A stretch of DNA of 21,690 bases from RGIG464 sp045643185 (GCA_045643185.1 JAZUKH010000161.1:1-21690); one strand, 5' to 3'. Counted from the first letter of the stretch, positions 1 to 8,165 are shown. Notes: generated by a model not told the origin, from the sequence alone. A program made the numbers and translations.

Positions 1-16
1 AGACACTTGATGTTGT

Positions 17-36
17 GATGAATCTCTCGATTCATC
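17..36. repeat. small perfect hairpin
   Basis: GATGAATC and GATTCATC form a perfect 8-bp stem around a TCTC tetraloop. No T-run follows on either strand, so it is not a convincing terminator. It may belong to the 3' end of a gene outside the window. Positions 1-360 otherwise hold no gene I can support. Confidence 0.4.
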
Positions 37-96
37 GCCCATATCTCTATCACTTTCTTCTTTTCAGTTTTCATCGTGTCATCAGGTTTGGTGCCC

Positions 97-157
97 GTTG
101 ACGAGGCGAGGCTTATACGCGCATCGGGGATACGCGTCAACTTTTATTTTTAATTTT
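97..157 (+). terminator. possible terminator of an upstream gene
   Basis: GTTGACG (97-103) and CGTCAAC (135-141) can pair. A very T-rich stretch runs from 142 to about 157. The loop is long at 31 nt and contains a direct repeat of ATACGCG, so the structure is weaker than a classical intrinsic terminator. It would end a gene lying left of the window. Confidence 0.3.
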
Positions 158-209
158 TTTGCTTTTTTATTTTCGAACAAGTGGAGGCAGGCTGACCGCA
201 CGTCTTCAC

Positions 210-238
210 TTGCGCCACGTCCGCTTTTACGTTATTAA
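210..238 (+). promoter_or_regulatory. candidate promoter of the coiled-coil gene
   Basis: A TTGCGC -35-like box (210-215) and a TATTAA -10-like box (233-238) are separated by 17 nt, about 120 bases before the chosen start at 361. The -35 matches the sigma-70 consensus at only three positions, so this is a weak call. Confidence 0.3.
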
Positions 239-360
239 TGTTTAATGTCGTTTTTGATGACCGTTCAACAATGAGTTCGATGGACCCTCACCGAAAATGC
301 ACCAAATCGTTTTTCAAACTGCTCTGCCCTCGCAGATTCATCCCTAAGGAGTTGGTTGTC

Positions 361-1257
361 ATGGGATCGCTTGACATGGATCTTGGAAAAATCCAGGAAG
401 CCGCTGATATGGATATGAACGTCATTGCTGAAGAAAGCGCTGCTGCTGCACGCGTCCGCTCCGCGCGACAAAGTGAAGCCGAACACGCTTTCAAAACCGA
501 TGATGCCGCGAAATTGCTTAGCACCCTCTTCAGTGATGATGCAGAAGCAGAAGTCGCAGAAAGAAAACGACGAAAACGCGAAGCCGCTGAAAAGAAACGT
601 GCCGAAGAAGAAGCCAAAGCTGAAAAAGAAAAACTTGAAGCGGAACAGCGCATCGCAAACGAAAACAAACGCATCGAAGAAATGAAAGCCCGTAAGGCTC
701 AGATGCTTGCTGACCTCGAAAAACAGCGTCGTATCGAAGAAGTTGGTTACGACGAAGAAGAAGTCGCACGTCAAAAAGCTGAAGAAGAAGCCCGTATTCG
801 CGCTGAAGAGGAAGAAGAAGCCCGTGAGATCGCCGAAAATGAACGTCTCATCGCCGAACTCAAGGCCAACCAAGCTGAACTCGATGCCAAAAACGCCGCA
901 GCTGAACTCAAACGCCAAGAAGAAGAACGCGCCAAAGCCCGTAAACGCAATACCATTACGGCTATCGTTGCGACCATCGTCGTCGTCATCGCAGCCGGCG
1001 TCATCTACTACTTTGCAACACTCAAAGCGCCTGATTTCTACAAGCTCGTCGACGAATATCCTACGACCACGCTCGCTTTGACTGCCATCCCGTCCGCTGG
1101 TATGACCGCCGACGCCCTCGCTATGAACGAAGTTGAACAGGCCGCACCCAAAGTTAAACGTTCCTCATCCGGTGGCGGTTCCAAAAAGGAAAACACCGAT
1201 ATTTACGGCATCGGCAAAGTCCAGAACGTTTTGGGCGGTGGCACCATCGTCAAGTAG
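361..1257 (+). CDS. TolA-like coiled-coil protein with one transmembrane segment
   Basis: This 298-aa protein is of unknown function. Residues about 25-195 are a highly charged Glu/Lys/Arg/Ala stretch typical of a long coiled coil. One membrane segment follows at about residues 196-220 (NTITAIVATIVVVIAAGVIY). The C-terminal 78 residues carry an SSSGGGSKKE linker and end in GGGTIVK. There is no N-terminal signal peptide, so the likely topology is a cytoplasmic coiled coil with a short periplasmic tail, the reverse of TolA. The start at 361 is chosen because TAAGGAG ends 9 nt upstream; an in-frame ATG at 238 lacks such a site and would add 41 atypical residues. A hairpin terminator follows, so it is probably transcribed alone. 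Charge-biased composition makes homology calls unreliable, and a scaffold or envelope-spanning role is only an inference. Confidence 0.75.
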   Translation: MGSLDMDLGKIQEAADMDMNVIAEESAAAARVRSARQSEAEHAFKTDDAAKLLSTLFSDDAEAEVAERKRRKREAAEKKRAEEEAKAEKEKLEAEQRIANENKRIEEMKARKAQMLADLEKQRRIEEVGYDEEEVARQKAEEEARIRAEEEEEAREIAENERLIAELKANQAELDAKNAAAELKRQEEERAKARKRNTITAIVATIVVVIAAGVIYYFATLKAPDFYKLVDEYPTTTLALTAIPSAGMTADALAMNEVEQAAPKVKRSSSGGGSKKENTDIYGIGKVQNVLGGGTIVK

Positions 1258-1269
1258 TGACGTCATAAC

Positions 1270-1304
1270 ACGTGACGCCATTCAAACAACGTCACGTCTT
1301 TTAT
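1270..1304 (+). terminator. intrinsic terminator after the coiled-coil gene
   Basis: ACGTGACG (1270-1277) pairs perfectly with CGTCACGT (1290-1297) around a 12-nt loop, followed by CTTTTAT. It begins 13 bases after the stop codon of the coiled-coil gene. Confidence 0.6.
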
Positions 1305-1355
1305 CCCAACAACGTCAATGTACTCCATACGGTCATTCACCCACGACCGTGTTTT

Positions 1356-1464
1356 GGCCCCGCCAGGCGAAGGGGTAGCGACGTATTTGGCAAAGGTTCG
1401 TAGCGCCGTACCACGGCGCGTCACGGACCTTTGACAAATAGACGCGTAGGGGAAGGCCTTCCCC
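1356..1464 (+). repeat. dispersed hairpin element, copy A
   Basis: This is the longest of three copies of an intergenic element, also at 14903-14972 and, inverted, at 19441-19518. The left arm is GGCCCCGCCAGGCGA followed by AGGGGTAGCGACGTATT. The right arm is AATAGACGCGTAGGGG followed by AAGGCCTTCCCC. The 49-nt core between the arms is unique to this copy and folds on itself into a long imperfect stem. The right end contains an 18-nt perfect palindrome, AGGGGAAGGCCTTCCCCT. The element fills most of the spacer between the coiled-coil gene terminator and the next operon. Confidence 0.85.
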
Positions 1465-1501
1465 TTCTTTATCCTTTTCTTTTCTTACCTTCATTCAGAT
1501 C

Positions 1502-2170
1502 ATGTCGAACAGCTCGAAAATTCATGTGGCGGCGCCATATAAAAACAAATCTCACGTGCTGGAAATCGACGACAGACAAGACCTTGACGGACGCATCGAT
1601 AAAGATGAGTTGCGAGAAGCCTTCGAAGAAGAAGAGAACATCCGCGATATCCTAAAAAATCACGACACGGACGCGTCTCGCACCGAACAGGTGCTCGATG
1701 CCATGCTCACACTTGAGATCGCGCATCAAAAGGGCGTCGATATTCAAGGCGACATCATTACCGTGCCCGGACGCGTCTCTATCACGCCCATTTCAGCCCT
1801 TCAATTTGTGCTTTTACTGATTCTGCTGGGCTGCTCGTCCATTCACTTCCTTTTCAACGCCCCTAACTGGATGCTCACGGTAGCCGTCATCTTTATCATC
1901 GAACTCGGTTCGATCATCGTCTACCTCACGGCATCGCTCGCTCAACGCGGCATCGTGCAAGGACTTCAGCTTCTTTGGACGACTATTTTTACCGGACTCG
2001 TCGACTGGGGATATATCGATCACATTCATTTTTTGCCCGAAGGAAAGCACTACGCGCTGCTCGTCGCGGGCGTCATTGCCTTCAACCTGATTATGTTGCT
2101 TTTCTGGGCACACTTCGTCTTTTTCGGTCGCGGAACACGCAACATCAAAATTAAACGGAAAACAACATGA
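1502..2170 (+). CDS. predicted four-helix membrane protein, first gene of the tmk operon
   Basis: I do not recognise the family of this 222-aa protein. Residues 1-96 are soluble and charged, with an acidic stretch (LREAFEEEENIRDIL) and no signal peptide. Hydrophobic segments follow at about residues 97-118, 122-148, 152-172 and 184-208, consistent with four membrane helices. The extreme C-terminus is basic (RGTRNIKIKRKTT), which suggests a cytoplasmic end. No clear ribosome binding site precedes the ATG, so the start is uncertain. Its stop overlaps the tmk start as ATGA, which implies translational coupling. Context with tmk, rluD-like and ubiB-like genes suggests a housekeeping membrane protein, but no function can be assigned. 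Confidence 0.75.
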   Translation: MSNSSKIHVAAPYKNKSHVLEIDDRQDLDGRIDKDELREAFEEEENIRDILKNHDTDASRTEQVLDAMLTLEIAHQKGVDIQGDIITVPGRVSITPISALQFVLLLILLGCSSIHFLFNAPNWMLTVAVIFIIELGSIIVYLTASLAQRGIVQGLQLLWTTIFTGLVDWGYIDHIHFLPEGKHYALLVAGVIAFNLIMLLFWAHFVFFGRGTRNIKIKRKTT

Positions 2171-2796
2171 CGCTCATCGCCTTTGAAGGCATCGACGGCG
2201 CGGGAAAATCCACGCAAATCAAAAAACTCGCCAACTGGTTAAACGCAAATGGTCACGCCACATGTGTGACGTGTGAACCGACCAAGGGCGAACATGGCAA
2301 ACGCATTCGCTCGGCCCAGCCAAGGCTTTCGTCGAAGGACGAACGTGCAGAATTCGTACTCGATCGAAAGGAACACCTCGAGACCTGTATTGCGCCGGCA
2401 CAAAAACGCGGTGAGATCGTGCTTACCGACCGCTACTATTATAGTTCCATGGCTTATCAGGGCATTCGCATTGCCCTCGAACGCGGCGCCCAGACCGACG
2501 ACGCCTTTGACGCCGTCATCGATGAGCTACGACTTGAAAACGAAGCCTTTGCGCCCCAGGCCGACGTGCTCGTTCTCTTCAAACTGTCGCCAGAAGATGC
2601 CATGGCGCGCATCCAGGCCAATCGCTCGACGGCGGATGCCTTTGAAACGCTCGAAAATCTTGGCCGAGTTGCCCACGCCTTCGAGCGCGTGCAGGCCATC
2701 GTTGAGAAAACCTCCTCGACACAGATCATCGTCGTTCAGGCCACGGACCCCGTCGAAAAGATCGAAGCAGATCTGCGCGCCCAGCTTAAACTCTGA
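2167..2796 (+). CDS. tmk: thymidylate kinase
   Basis: The product phosphorylates dTMP to dTDP with ATP, an essential cytoplasmic step of dTTP synthesis. The 209-aa length is normal for the family. The P-loop FEGIDGAGKST lies at residues 6-16. The substrate-binding EPT motif is near residue 37 (CEPTKGEHGK), in the EPT-G-G form rather than the EPGGT form of Escherichia coli. The diagnostic DRYYYSSMAYQG begins at residue 88. The start codon overlaps the preceding stop by four bases. The next gene begins 36 bases downstream, so all belong to one plus-strand operon. Confidence 0.95.
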   Translation: MTLIAFEGIDGAGKSTQIKKLANWLNANGHATCVTCEPTKGEHGKRIRSAQPRLSSKDERAEFVLDRKEHLETCIAPAQKRGEIVLTDRYYYSSMAYQGIRIALERGAQTDDAFDAVIDELRLENEAFAPQADVLVLFKLSPEDAMARIQANRSTADAFETLENLGRVAHAFERVQAIVEKTSSTQIIVVQATDPVEKIEADLRAQLKL

Positions 2797-2832
2797 TCAA
2801 AGCTCAAACGCGCCCTCAAAACACTCAAATTT

Positions 2833-3801
2833 ATGGAATTTCGTGTTCAAAAAACTGATGGCGACGTGCGGATCGACGCTTTCCTCGCCCAACAATGCCC
2901 AACCTGTTCCCGCGCCCAAATCAAAAAAGCGATTGAAAACGGCGACGTGTGGGTGAACGACCGCGTGTGTCAAAAAGCGTCTAAAGCCGTCGTTGACGGC
3001 GACTGCGTGCGTTTTTCCCCACCAGCCGCCATCGATCCGCTCAAACCAGTCGCAGAAGCAATTCCGCTTCACATTTTGTATCGCGACGACCACTTGTTCG
3101 TCATCGACAAACCGGCCGGTCTGGTCGTCCATCCGGGAGCCGGACACACGACGGGCACGCTCGTCAATGCCTTGCTGCAACTCGACCCGGCGATCAAAAA
3201 TGTCGGTGAACCCGATCGGCCGGGCATCGTTCACCGCCTGGACGCCGAGACCAGCGGCCTGCTGCTCGTCGCGCGCTCGAACGAAGCCTATGAAACGCTC
3301 GTCGGCATGTTCTCAAAACACGACATTCACCGACAATATTGGGCGATCTGTCACGCACCCAAGCTGCCCGACTCGGGCACCTTCGACACCCCGTTTGGAC
3401 GACACCCCACACAGCGCGTCAAATTCACGTCGTTCGCCAACCCACGCCTCTTACCGCCCAATGAGGACGCCCTTAAACGCGCCATCACCCATTACAGGGT
3501 GTTGAGCCGCAATCCGAGCGGCTTTGCCCTCGTCACGTGCCAGCTTGAAACCGGACGAACGCACCAGATCCGCGTCCACCTCAGCGAACACGGCGCACCG
3601 CTGCTCGGCGACCAGCTCTACGCCCCCACAAAAATCGCGAATCACCGCGCCATTCCTCGTCTTGCCCTGCATGCTGGAAAACTCGTTTTCAATCACCCGA
3701 TCACGCAACAGGTCATGACTTTTGAGGTGCCACTGCCCGACGACATGAAAATGGCACTTCATGCACTCAATCTCTCGTTCGATGACACAGACCATGTCTA
3801 A
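2833..3801 (+). CDS. rluD: RluA/RluD-family 23S rRNA pseudouridine synthase
   Basis: The enzyme isomerises specific uridines of rRNA (or tRNA) to pseudouridine. The 322-aa length matches RluD. An S4 RNA-binding domain occupies about residues 12-60 (RIDAFLAQQCPTCSRAQIKK). The catalytic domain follows, with motif HRLDAETSGLLLVAR at residue 134 onward, where D137 is the catalytic aspartate. GRTHQIRVHLSEHG, near residue 239, completes the family signature. RluD rather than RluA or RluC is favoured by the S4 domain and length, but target specificity cannot be read from sequence. Its last bases overlap the next gene start by 8 nt. Confidence 0.9.
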   Translation: MEFRVQKTDGDVRIDAFLAQQCPTCSRAQIKKAIENGDVWVNDRVCQKASKAVVDGDCVRFSPPAAIDPLKPVAEAIPLHILYRDDHLFVIDKPAGLVVHPGAGHTTGTLVNALLQLDPAIKNVGEPDRPGIVHRLDAETSGLLLVARSNEAYETLVGMFSKHDIHRQYWAICHAPKLPDSGTFDTPFGRHPTQRVKFTSFANPRLLPPNEDALKRAITHYRVLSRNPSGFALVTCQLETGRTHQIRVHLSEHGAPLLGDQLYAPTKIANHRAIPRLALHAGKLVFNHPITQQVMTFEVPLPDDMKMALHALNLSFDDTDHV

Positions 3802-5482
3802 AAGCCAATCCATCTCAATTCCCGGCGTCATGCTTCATGACGCCAAACGCCTCGGAAAAATCATCGCCGTCTTCAGCAAACACGGCTTGGGCGCCCTCTT
3901 TGGCGCACATGACAAGACCACCGATTCCATCGAAAATCTCAAAAACGATCCCAGAACCACGTTTTCGCGCATCCGAAATGTTTTTGAAGAACTTGGAACA
4001 ACATATATTAAATTCGGTCAAATGCTCTCCACACGAAGCGACATTCTTCCAAAAGAGCTTGTTGACGAATTATCTAAGTTACAAGACACATCCCCGGTCT
4101 TGCCGTTTGAAACCGTTGAAGAGATCCTGAACGAGAATTACGGAGACTGGCACGAAACGTTTGAGAGCGTAGACCCCACGCCACTTGGCTCGGCATCCAT
4201 TGCACAAGTTCATCGCGCAACGCTCAAAACGGGCGAGCATGTCGTGATCAAGGTGCAGCGTCCTGGATTGTTACCGCTGATAAGAAGCGACGTCGATATC
4301 CTGCAGACTTTGGCCACAGGCCTAGACAAACACGTTGAAGAGATCGCCTATTTCGATCTGCCAGCGCTGATCCGCGAGTTCGAACGTTCCATCGTCGCGG
4401 AGCTAGATTTTAACCACGAACGCGCCAACATTGAACATTTCATGGCGAGTTATGGCGATAAACCAATGTTTGTCTTCCCCAAGCCATATATGGCGTTATC
4501 GGGAACGAACATTCTCGTCATGCAGGAGTTGGCGGGCAAAAAGATCACGACCGTCGAGCCGAGCACGCCGCTTGCCCACAACATGGCTCAGGCGATCCTC
4601 GAGATCGCCTTTGAAATGATCTTCAAAGACGGCATTTTTCACGGCGATCCGCACCCCGGCAATGTTTTTGCGACACCGGACGGCCGCATAGCCCTGCTCG
4701 ACTTTGGAGCGGTAGGCACGTTTTCGCGACGCCAGCGAGACCTGTTGATGCGCGTGATCCTCGCGGCCAACCTTGGCGACTGCGGCATGATGGCACGCAC
4801 ACTCATGTCACTCGGTCACCCGACCAAACGCGTCATCCTGAGCGAACTCGAAAACGACATCGCCGAGATCTTGCAAAGACACCTTAAGTCTTCGCTCAAC
4901 AACATCGACGTCGCCCAATTCGCCCATGACTTCGTCGCAGCTGGTCAAAAATACGCGATCCAGATCCCGAGTGAATTTACTTGTGCCGTGCGGTCGCTGC
5001 TCAGCATCGAAGGCATCATCCAATACCTGGAACCCGACTTGGACGTCATCAAAACGCTCTCGACTTATGCCAACAACCTGGTCAGCGAAGCCTTTGGTCA
5101 GGACGCGTTAAAACTCAATGCCCTTCAGCTCGTCCTGAACGGCACTGACTTTGCTCGCACCATGCCGCTTCAATTCGCCCAGATCATGCAAGATCTCGAA
5201 AACGACGGACTCGCCGTGCGCGTCCACAGTTCGGCAAGCGATAAGATCAGTGACGCGATCAACGCCGGCGTCACGCGGCTCACCTTGACGATGATGTTCA
5301 TCGCCATGACGCTGTTTATGCTTCTTTCCGAGCACAACACGCTCTTCTTCATTGCCTGCATCGCCGACCTGCTTTGGATCATCGTCCTCATTCGCTGGCA
5401 CTCGAACGCACGCACCAACCGCGGCAAACTCAAAGTCACGCCATACCTTGAAAAACTCGAACGCCGCAAAAATTGGTATTGA
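3794..5482 (+). CDS. ubiB: AarF/UbiB/ABC1-family atypical kinase
   Basis: UbiB/ABC1 proteins are membrane-bound atypical kinase-like ATPases that support ubiquinone or other isoprenoid lipid metabolism. This one is 562 aa. Visible motifs are the family-specific KFGQ at residues 73-76, an alanine-rich nucleotide loop (GSASIAQVHRA), the lysine K153 in VVIKVQRPG, HGDPHPGN at 283-290 and the metal-binding DFG at 303-305. Two hydrophobic helices near residues 495-540 anchor the C-terminus. The ATG at 3794 overlaps rluD; in-frame ATGs at 3761 and 3782 are possible but lie deeper inside rluD. No ubiquinone biosynthesis genes are nearby, so the exact substrate pathway is not shown. A hairpin follows the stop codon. 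Confidence 0.9.
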   Translation: MSKSQSISIPGVMLHDAKRLGKIIAVFSKHGLGALFGAHDKTTDSIENLKNDPRTTFSRIRNVFEELGTTYIKFGQMLSTRSDILPKELVDELSKLQDTSPVLPFETVEEILNENYGDWHETFESVDPTPLGSASIAQVHRATLKTGEHVVIKVQRPGLLPLIRSDVDILQTLATGLDKHVEEIAYFDLPALIREFERSIVAELDFNHERANIEHFMASYGDKPMFVFPKPYMALSGTNILVMQELAGKKITTVEPSTPLAHNMAQAILEIAFEMIFKDGIFHGDPHPGNVFATPDGRIALLDFGAVGTFSRRQRDLLMRVILAANLGDCGMMARTLMSLGHPTKRVILSELENDIAEILQRHLKSSLNNIDVAQFAHDFVAAGQKYAIQIPSEFTCAVRSLLSIEGIIQYLEPDLDVIKTLSTYANNLVSEAFGQDALKLNALQLVLNGTDFARTMPLQFAQIMQDLENDGLAVRVHSSASDKISDAINAGVTRLTLTMMFIAMTLFMLLSEHNTLFFIACIADLLWIIVLIRWHSNARTNRGKLKVTPYLEKLERRKNWY

Positions 5483-5486
5483 TCAC

Positions 5487-5528
5487 CTCAGGGTTCCGCG
5501 CTCACTTTTTTGGGCGCGGAGCCTTGAG
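5487..5528. repeat. 15-bp hairpin after ubiB
   Basis: CTCAGGGTTCCGCGC (5487-5501) pairs along its full length with GCGCGGAGCCTTGAG (5514-5528) using two G-T wobbles, around a 12-nt T-rich loop. It starts four bases after the ubiB-like stop. No T-tract follows on either strand, so it may be a transcript-stabilising or factor-assisted 3' end rather than an intrinsic terminator. Confidence 0.6.
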
Positions 5529-5532
5529 GAAG

Positions 5533-5562
5533 TTGGTGTCAACCCCATAAACATGCTATCAT
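5533..5562 (+). promoter_or_regulatory. candidate extended -10 promoter of the AAA+ ATPase gene
   Basis: TATCAT (5557-5562) is preceded by TG and one base, an extended -10 arrangement. A TTGGTG -35-like box lies at 5533-5538 with an 18-nt spacer. The start codon is 34 bases downstream, leaving a short leader with an AAGGAT ribosome binding site. Confidence 0.5.
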
Positions 5563-5596
5563 CCCAAGTATCTTGATTATTCACAAGGATGATACC

Positions 5597-7933
5597 ATGC
5601 CACAAAAAGAAAAACAGACGACTGATGTCCTATCCGAACCCATGACGGCCCCAGACGAATTCGACTGGGGTGAATACACACAAAAATGGTCGGAAGACTT
5701 CTCATCGCTCGACAAAGACGCCCAACAAATCTGGTTTTACAATATGCTCAATGAGCGGCTCTACTGGCGGCTGATCTACTATATGCGACGTTTTCCAGAA
5801 CGACTCGTGAGCAGCCGCTCCACCTACACAGACCGCGCTATCGGCTTTGAAGAACTGCAGACCTACATGGGTTTTCAGTCCGAAAACAGCTATGCCGCCA
5901 CCTGGCTCGAAGATAACCATATTCCGCCCCTGGAAGAAGCCAGACAACGACTGATCCTGCTCAACGCACAGCTCCACACGCTGTTCAACAACGCCTCAGA
6001 CTGCGCCATTGCACGCATCAAACGCTATTTTTCGCTAAACGACGTCGAAATGGAAGTCTTGGCGACGATGGTCGCCGCCATGAGCGTCGAACACCTCATG
6101 CGCATGATGACCGTCGCCTGGGCCGATTTCTCGGTGCGTCACCCGACCGTGTCCTTTCTCGGGCACCTCATCAGCGACACGCCAGAAGGCTACGAAAACG
6201 TCCTGCAGGCCCTCGACGAAAACGCCACGCTCCGCCGCATGCGCCTCGTCATCGCCGAACGCCATGCCCTCATGCCGAACTACACGCCGCTCGCCTACGC
6301 CCCCCTGGCCATCGAACAGACCGTCATCGACGCCTTCAACGATCGCGCACACAAGTTCCGCTGCCCGCCCAACATCACGCTGCACAAAACGACCTTGCCG
6401 CTCAAAAGCCTGGTTGCCGAAAAAGCCACCCTCGACGAGTTCAAATTCGCCATCAAATCGAGTGACGCACACATCGCCCTCGTCGGCCCCGCACACGCAG
6501 GCCGCGCCACCATCGCATGCGCCGTCATTCGACACGCGCTCAAACAAAACGTCATGGAGATCGACGTCACGCGCGAGTTTGCTCGTCAAACTGGCGAAAA
6601 TCCCGAAATCCATCTCGCCGCCCTCATGCGCGATGCCCTACTGCTCGGATGCGTCCCCATGCTCCGTTTCGACGGACTCGCCGATGCCAACGAAGTCATG
6701 CAACAACTCACGGACCGCACCAACCAGATCGCGGCCATCGTCGAGGATTTTCCAGCTCAAATCCTCATTTTGACCGACAATTTCACCGCGTTCATCGACG
6801 ATATTTTCCAAAAACCACTCTGTATCCACATCCAGCCGCCAAGCGTCGAAGTTGCCGCCTCCGTCTGGATGAGAGCACTCGCCCCATGGACCGAAAAAGC
6901 CGACGCACAACACATGGCCGACACATTCGCCCATAACTACGCCCTCCCCATCGGTAGCATATTCAACGTCGTCCATGACACCGTCGAAGCCCTCCAGGCA
7001 TCCGGCGCAGAAACCACCATTCAGTCCCACAACATCCTCAACGAAATCCGAAAAACGTTCAGACATAACCTCGGCTCACTCGCAGAAATCTCAGTTAGCG
7101 ACGTTCCCCTCAAAGGCGTCGTGCTCACCAAAGATGCTCAGGCCCAGGTCAACGAGATCCTCGAATATGCCCGAAACCTCCATACCGTCCTCGACCGTTG
7201 GGGGTTCCGGCAGCGCTCACCTTACGGCAACGCCCTCAGCGTCCTCTTCTCCGGCCCCCCGGGCACCGGCAAAACCCTGCTCGCCAACGCCCTCTCAAAC
7301 GAACTCGGAAAAGTCCTCTACCGCGTCGATCTCAGCCGAATCGTCGACAAATACATCGGCGAAACCGAAAAAAACCTCGGCCGAATCTTTGACGAAGCCG
7401 CCAAAGCCCAGGCCATCATCCTCTTCGACGAGGCCGACTCGCTCTTTGCCAAGCGAACCGAAGTCAAGTCGTCCAACGACCGCTACGCCAACCTCGAAAT
7501 CAACTTCCTGCTTCAAAAACTCGAATCCTACAACGGCATCACGATCCTCACCACGAACCTCTCAAAAAGCATTGATGAGGCATTCCGACGTCGTATCCGC
7601 TTCATCATCGAGTTCCCAATGCCCGACGCCGCCGCACGAACCGCCCTCTGGAAACGCATGCTCCCGCCAGACGCACCGGTCTCTGAAGACATCCGCTGGG
7701 CTTGGCTCGCAAAAACTTTCGAAATGAGTGGCGGTTACATCCGAAATGCCGTCCTCAAAGCCTCCATCGCCGCTGCCGCCCAAAAATCCCCAATCTCAAT
7801 GCAACACCTCGCCAAAGCAGCCGCCGACGAAGCACGTTCCATGGGCAAACTCATGCGCATCGACGACGACTTCGACGACGACGACTTCGACAATGAATAT
7901 ACCGACAGCGACGATCGAGAATATCGCGATTAA
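5597..7933 (+). CDS. tandem AAA+ ATPase of the PVC15/Afp15 (contractile injection system) type
   Basis: This is a 778-aa AAA+ ATPase. The C-terminal module is complete: Walker A GPPGTGKT at 553-560, Walker B ILFDEAD with D611 and E612, sensor-1 N654 (TTNLS) and arginine-finger region FRRRIRF at 663-669. The conserved stretch KYIGETEKNLGRIFDEA and the phrase NDRYANLEINFLLQKLE resemble the ATPases of extracellular contractile injection clusters. An upstream module near 290-440 keeps the fold pattern but has a degenerate Walker A (GPAHAGRAT, 297-305) and Walker B (RFDGL at 357-361). The N-terminal 270 residues are helical and unassigned, and the C-terminus is an acidic tail. The ATG at 5597 has AAGGAT 6 nt upstream; a TTG 24 nt earlier is a poorer start. 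No sheath, tube or baseplate genes are present, so an injection-system link is inference. Confidence 0.85.
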   Translation: MPQKEKQTTDVLSEPMTAPDEFDWGEYTQKWSEDFSSLDKDAQQIWFYNMLNERLYWRLIYYMRRFPERLVSSRSTYTDRAIGFEELQTYMGFQSENSYAATWLEDNHIPPLEEARQRLILLNAQLHTLFNNASDCAIARIKRYFSLNDVEMEVLATMVAAMSVEHLMRMMTVAWADFSVRHPTVSFLGHLISDTPEGYENVLQALDENATLRRMRLVIAERHALMPNYTPLAYAPLAIEQTVIDAFNDRAHKFRCPPNITLHKTTLPLKSLVAEKATLDEFKFAIKSSDAHIALVGPAHAGRATIACAVIRHALKQNVMEIDVTREFARQTGENPEIHLAALMRDALLLGCVPMLRFDGLADANEVMQQLTDRTNQIAAIVEDFPAQILILTDNFTAFIDDIFQKPLCIHIQPPSVEVAASVWMRALAPWTEKADAQHMADTFAHNYALPIGSIFNVVHDTVEALQASGAETTIQSHNILNEIRKTFRHNLGSLAEISVSDVPLKGVVLTKDAQAQVNEILEYARNLHTVLDRWGFRQRSPYGNALSVLFSGPPGTGKTLLANALSNELGKVLYRVDLSRIVDKYIGETEKNLGRIFDEAAKAQAIILFDEADSLFAKRTEVKSSNDRYANLEINFLLQKLESYNGITILTTNLSKSIDEAFRRRIRFIIEFPMPDAAARTALWKRMLPPDAPVSEDIRWAWLAKTFEMSGGYIRNAVLKASIAAAAQKSPISMQHLAKAAADEARSMGKLMRIDDDFDDDDFDNEYTDSDDREYRD

Positions 7934-8014
7934 TCATCATTGATGATCAAAAACTAGAAAATGTAATTCAAAAAACTTATTTATTTATTGCATTTTCTTC
8001 TTTTTTTCTTGATT

Positions 8015-8052
8015 GCGCATGCTATTCGCCCAATGGGCGAATACGCATGCGC
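8015..8052 (-). repeat. hairpin with the same core boundary as the dispersed element
   Basis: GCGCATGC, a bulge, then ATTCGCCC pairs with GGGCGAAT and GCATGCGC, giving a 16-bp stem around AAT. Read on the minus strand, the stem has GCGTATT on its left arm and AATAGC on its right arm. The same asymmetric edge surrounds the variable core in the three copies of the dispersed element. Confidence 0.65.
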
Positions 8053-8099
8053 CGCGTCGCTATCACGGCCTTTGGCCGCAATACGCGCCGCGTTTTTTT
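8053..8099 (+). terminator. compound hairpin with T7 tract after the ATPase gene
   Basis: CGGCC (8066-8070) pairs with GGCCG (8074-8078), and CGCGT (8053-8057) with ACGCG (8083-8087), with an internal loop between them. Seven Ts follow at 8093-8099. A direct repeat GCGCCGCGT lies at 8049-8057 and 8085-8093. It probably ends the ATPase transcript, although the few bases between stem and T-run make it imperfect. Confidence 0.5.
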
Positions 8100-8146
8100 G
8101 TTGTCACAAAATGCCTTTATTTTGTCCCATTTCATTTTGACAACAA
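8098..8146. repeat. inverted repeat overlapping the lysin promoter
   Basis: TTGTTGTCACAAAATG (8098-8113) and CATTTTGACAACAA (8133-8146) form a 14-bp stem with a 2-nt bulge and a 19-nt loop. The right arm contains the TTGACA -35 box of the downstream gene, so it could be a protein-binding operator or an RNA structure. Confidence 0.6.
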
Positions 8147-8165
8147 CTAGTTTCCTCGTTATACA
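8137..8165 (+). promoter_or_regulatory. sigma-70-type promoter of the multi-domain lysin gene
   Basis: A consensus TTGACA (8137-8142) is followed by a 17-nt spacer and TATACA (8160-8165), with a further TATTAT just downstream. The 60-base leader ends in AAAGGAG (8216-8222), 8 nt before the ATG at 8231, so strong translation is expected. Confidence 0.65.

Noticed and set aside
238..360. N-terminal extension of the coiled-coil gene from the ATG at 238
   Set aside because: The ATG at 361 has a strong AAGGAG site at correct spacing, and the extra 41 residues are unlike the rest of the protein.
265..918. 217-aa phenylalanine-rich frame antisense to the coiled-coil gene
   Set aside because: The Phe-rich composition is simply the reverse complement of Glu/Lys-rich codons.
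1356..1464. Insertion sequence at the hairpin element
   Set aside because: The element is about 110 bases or less, with no transposase and no evident target-site duplication.
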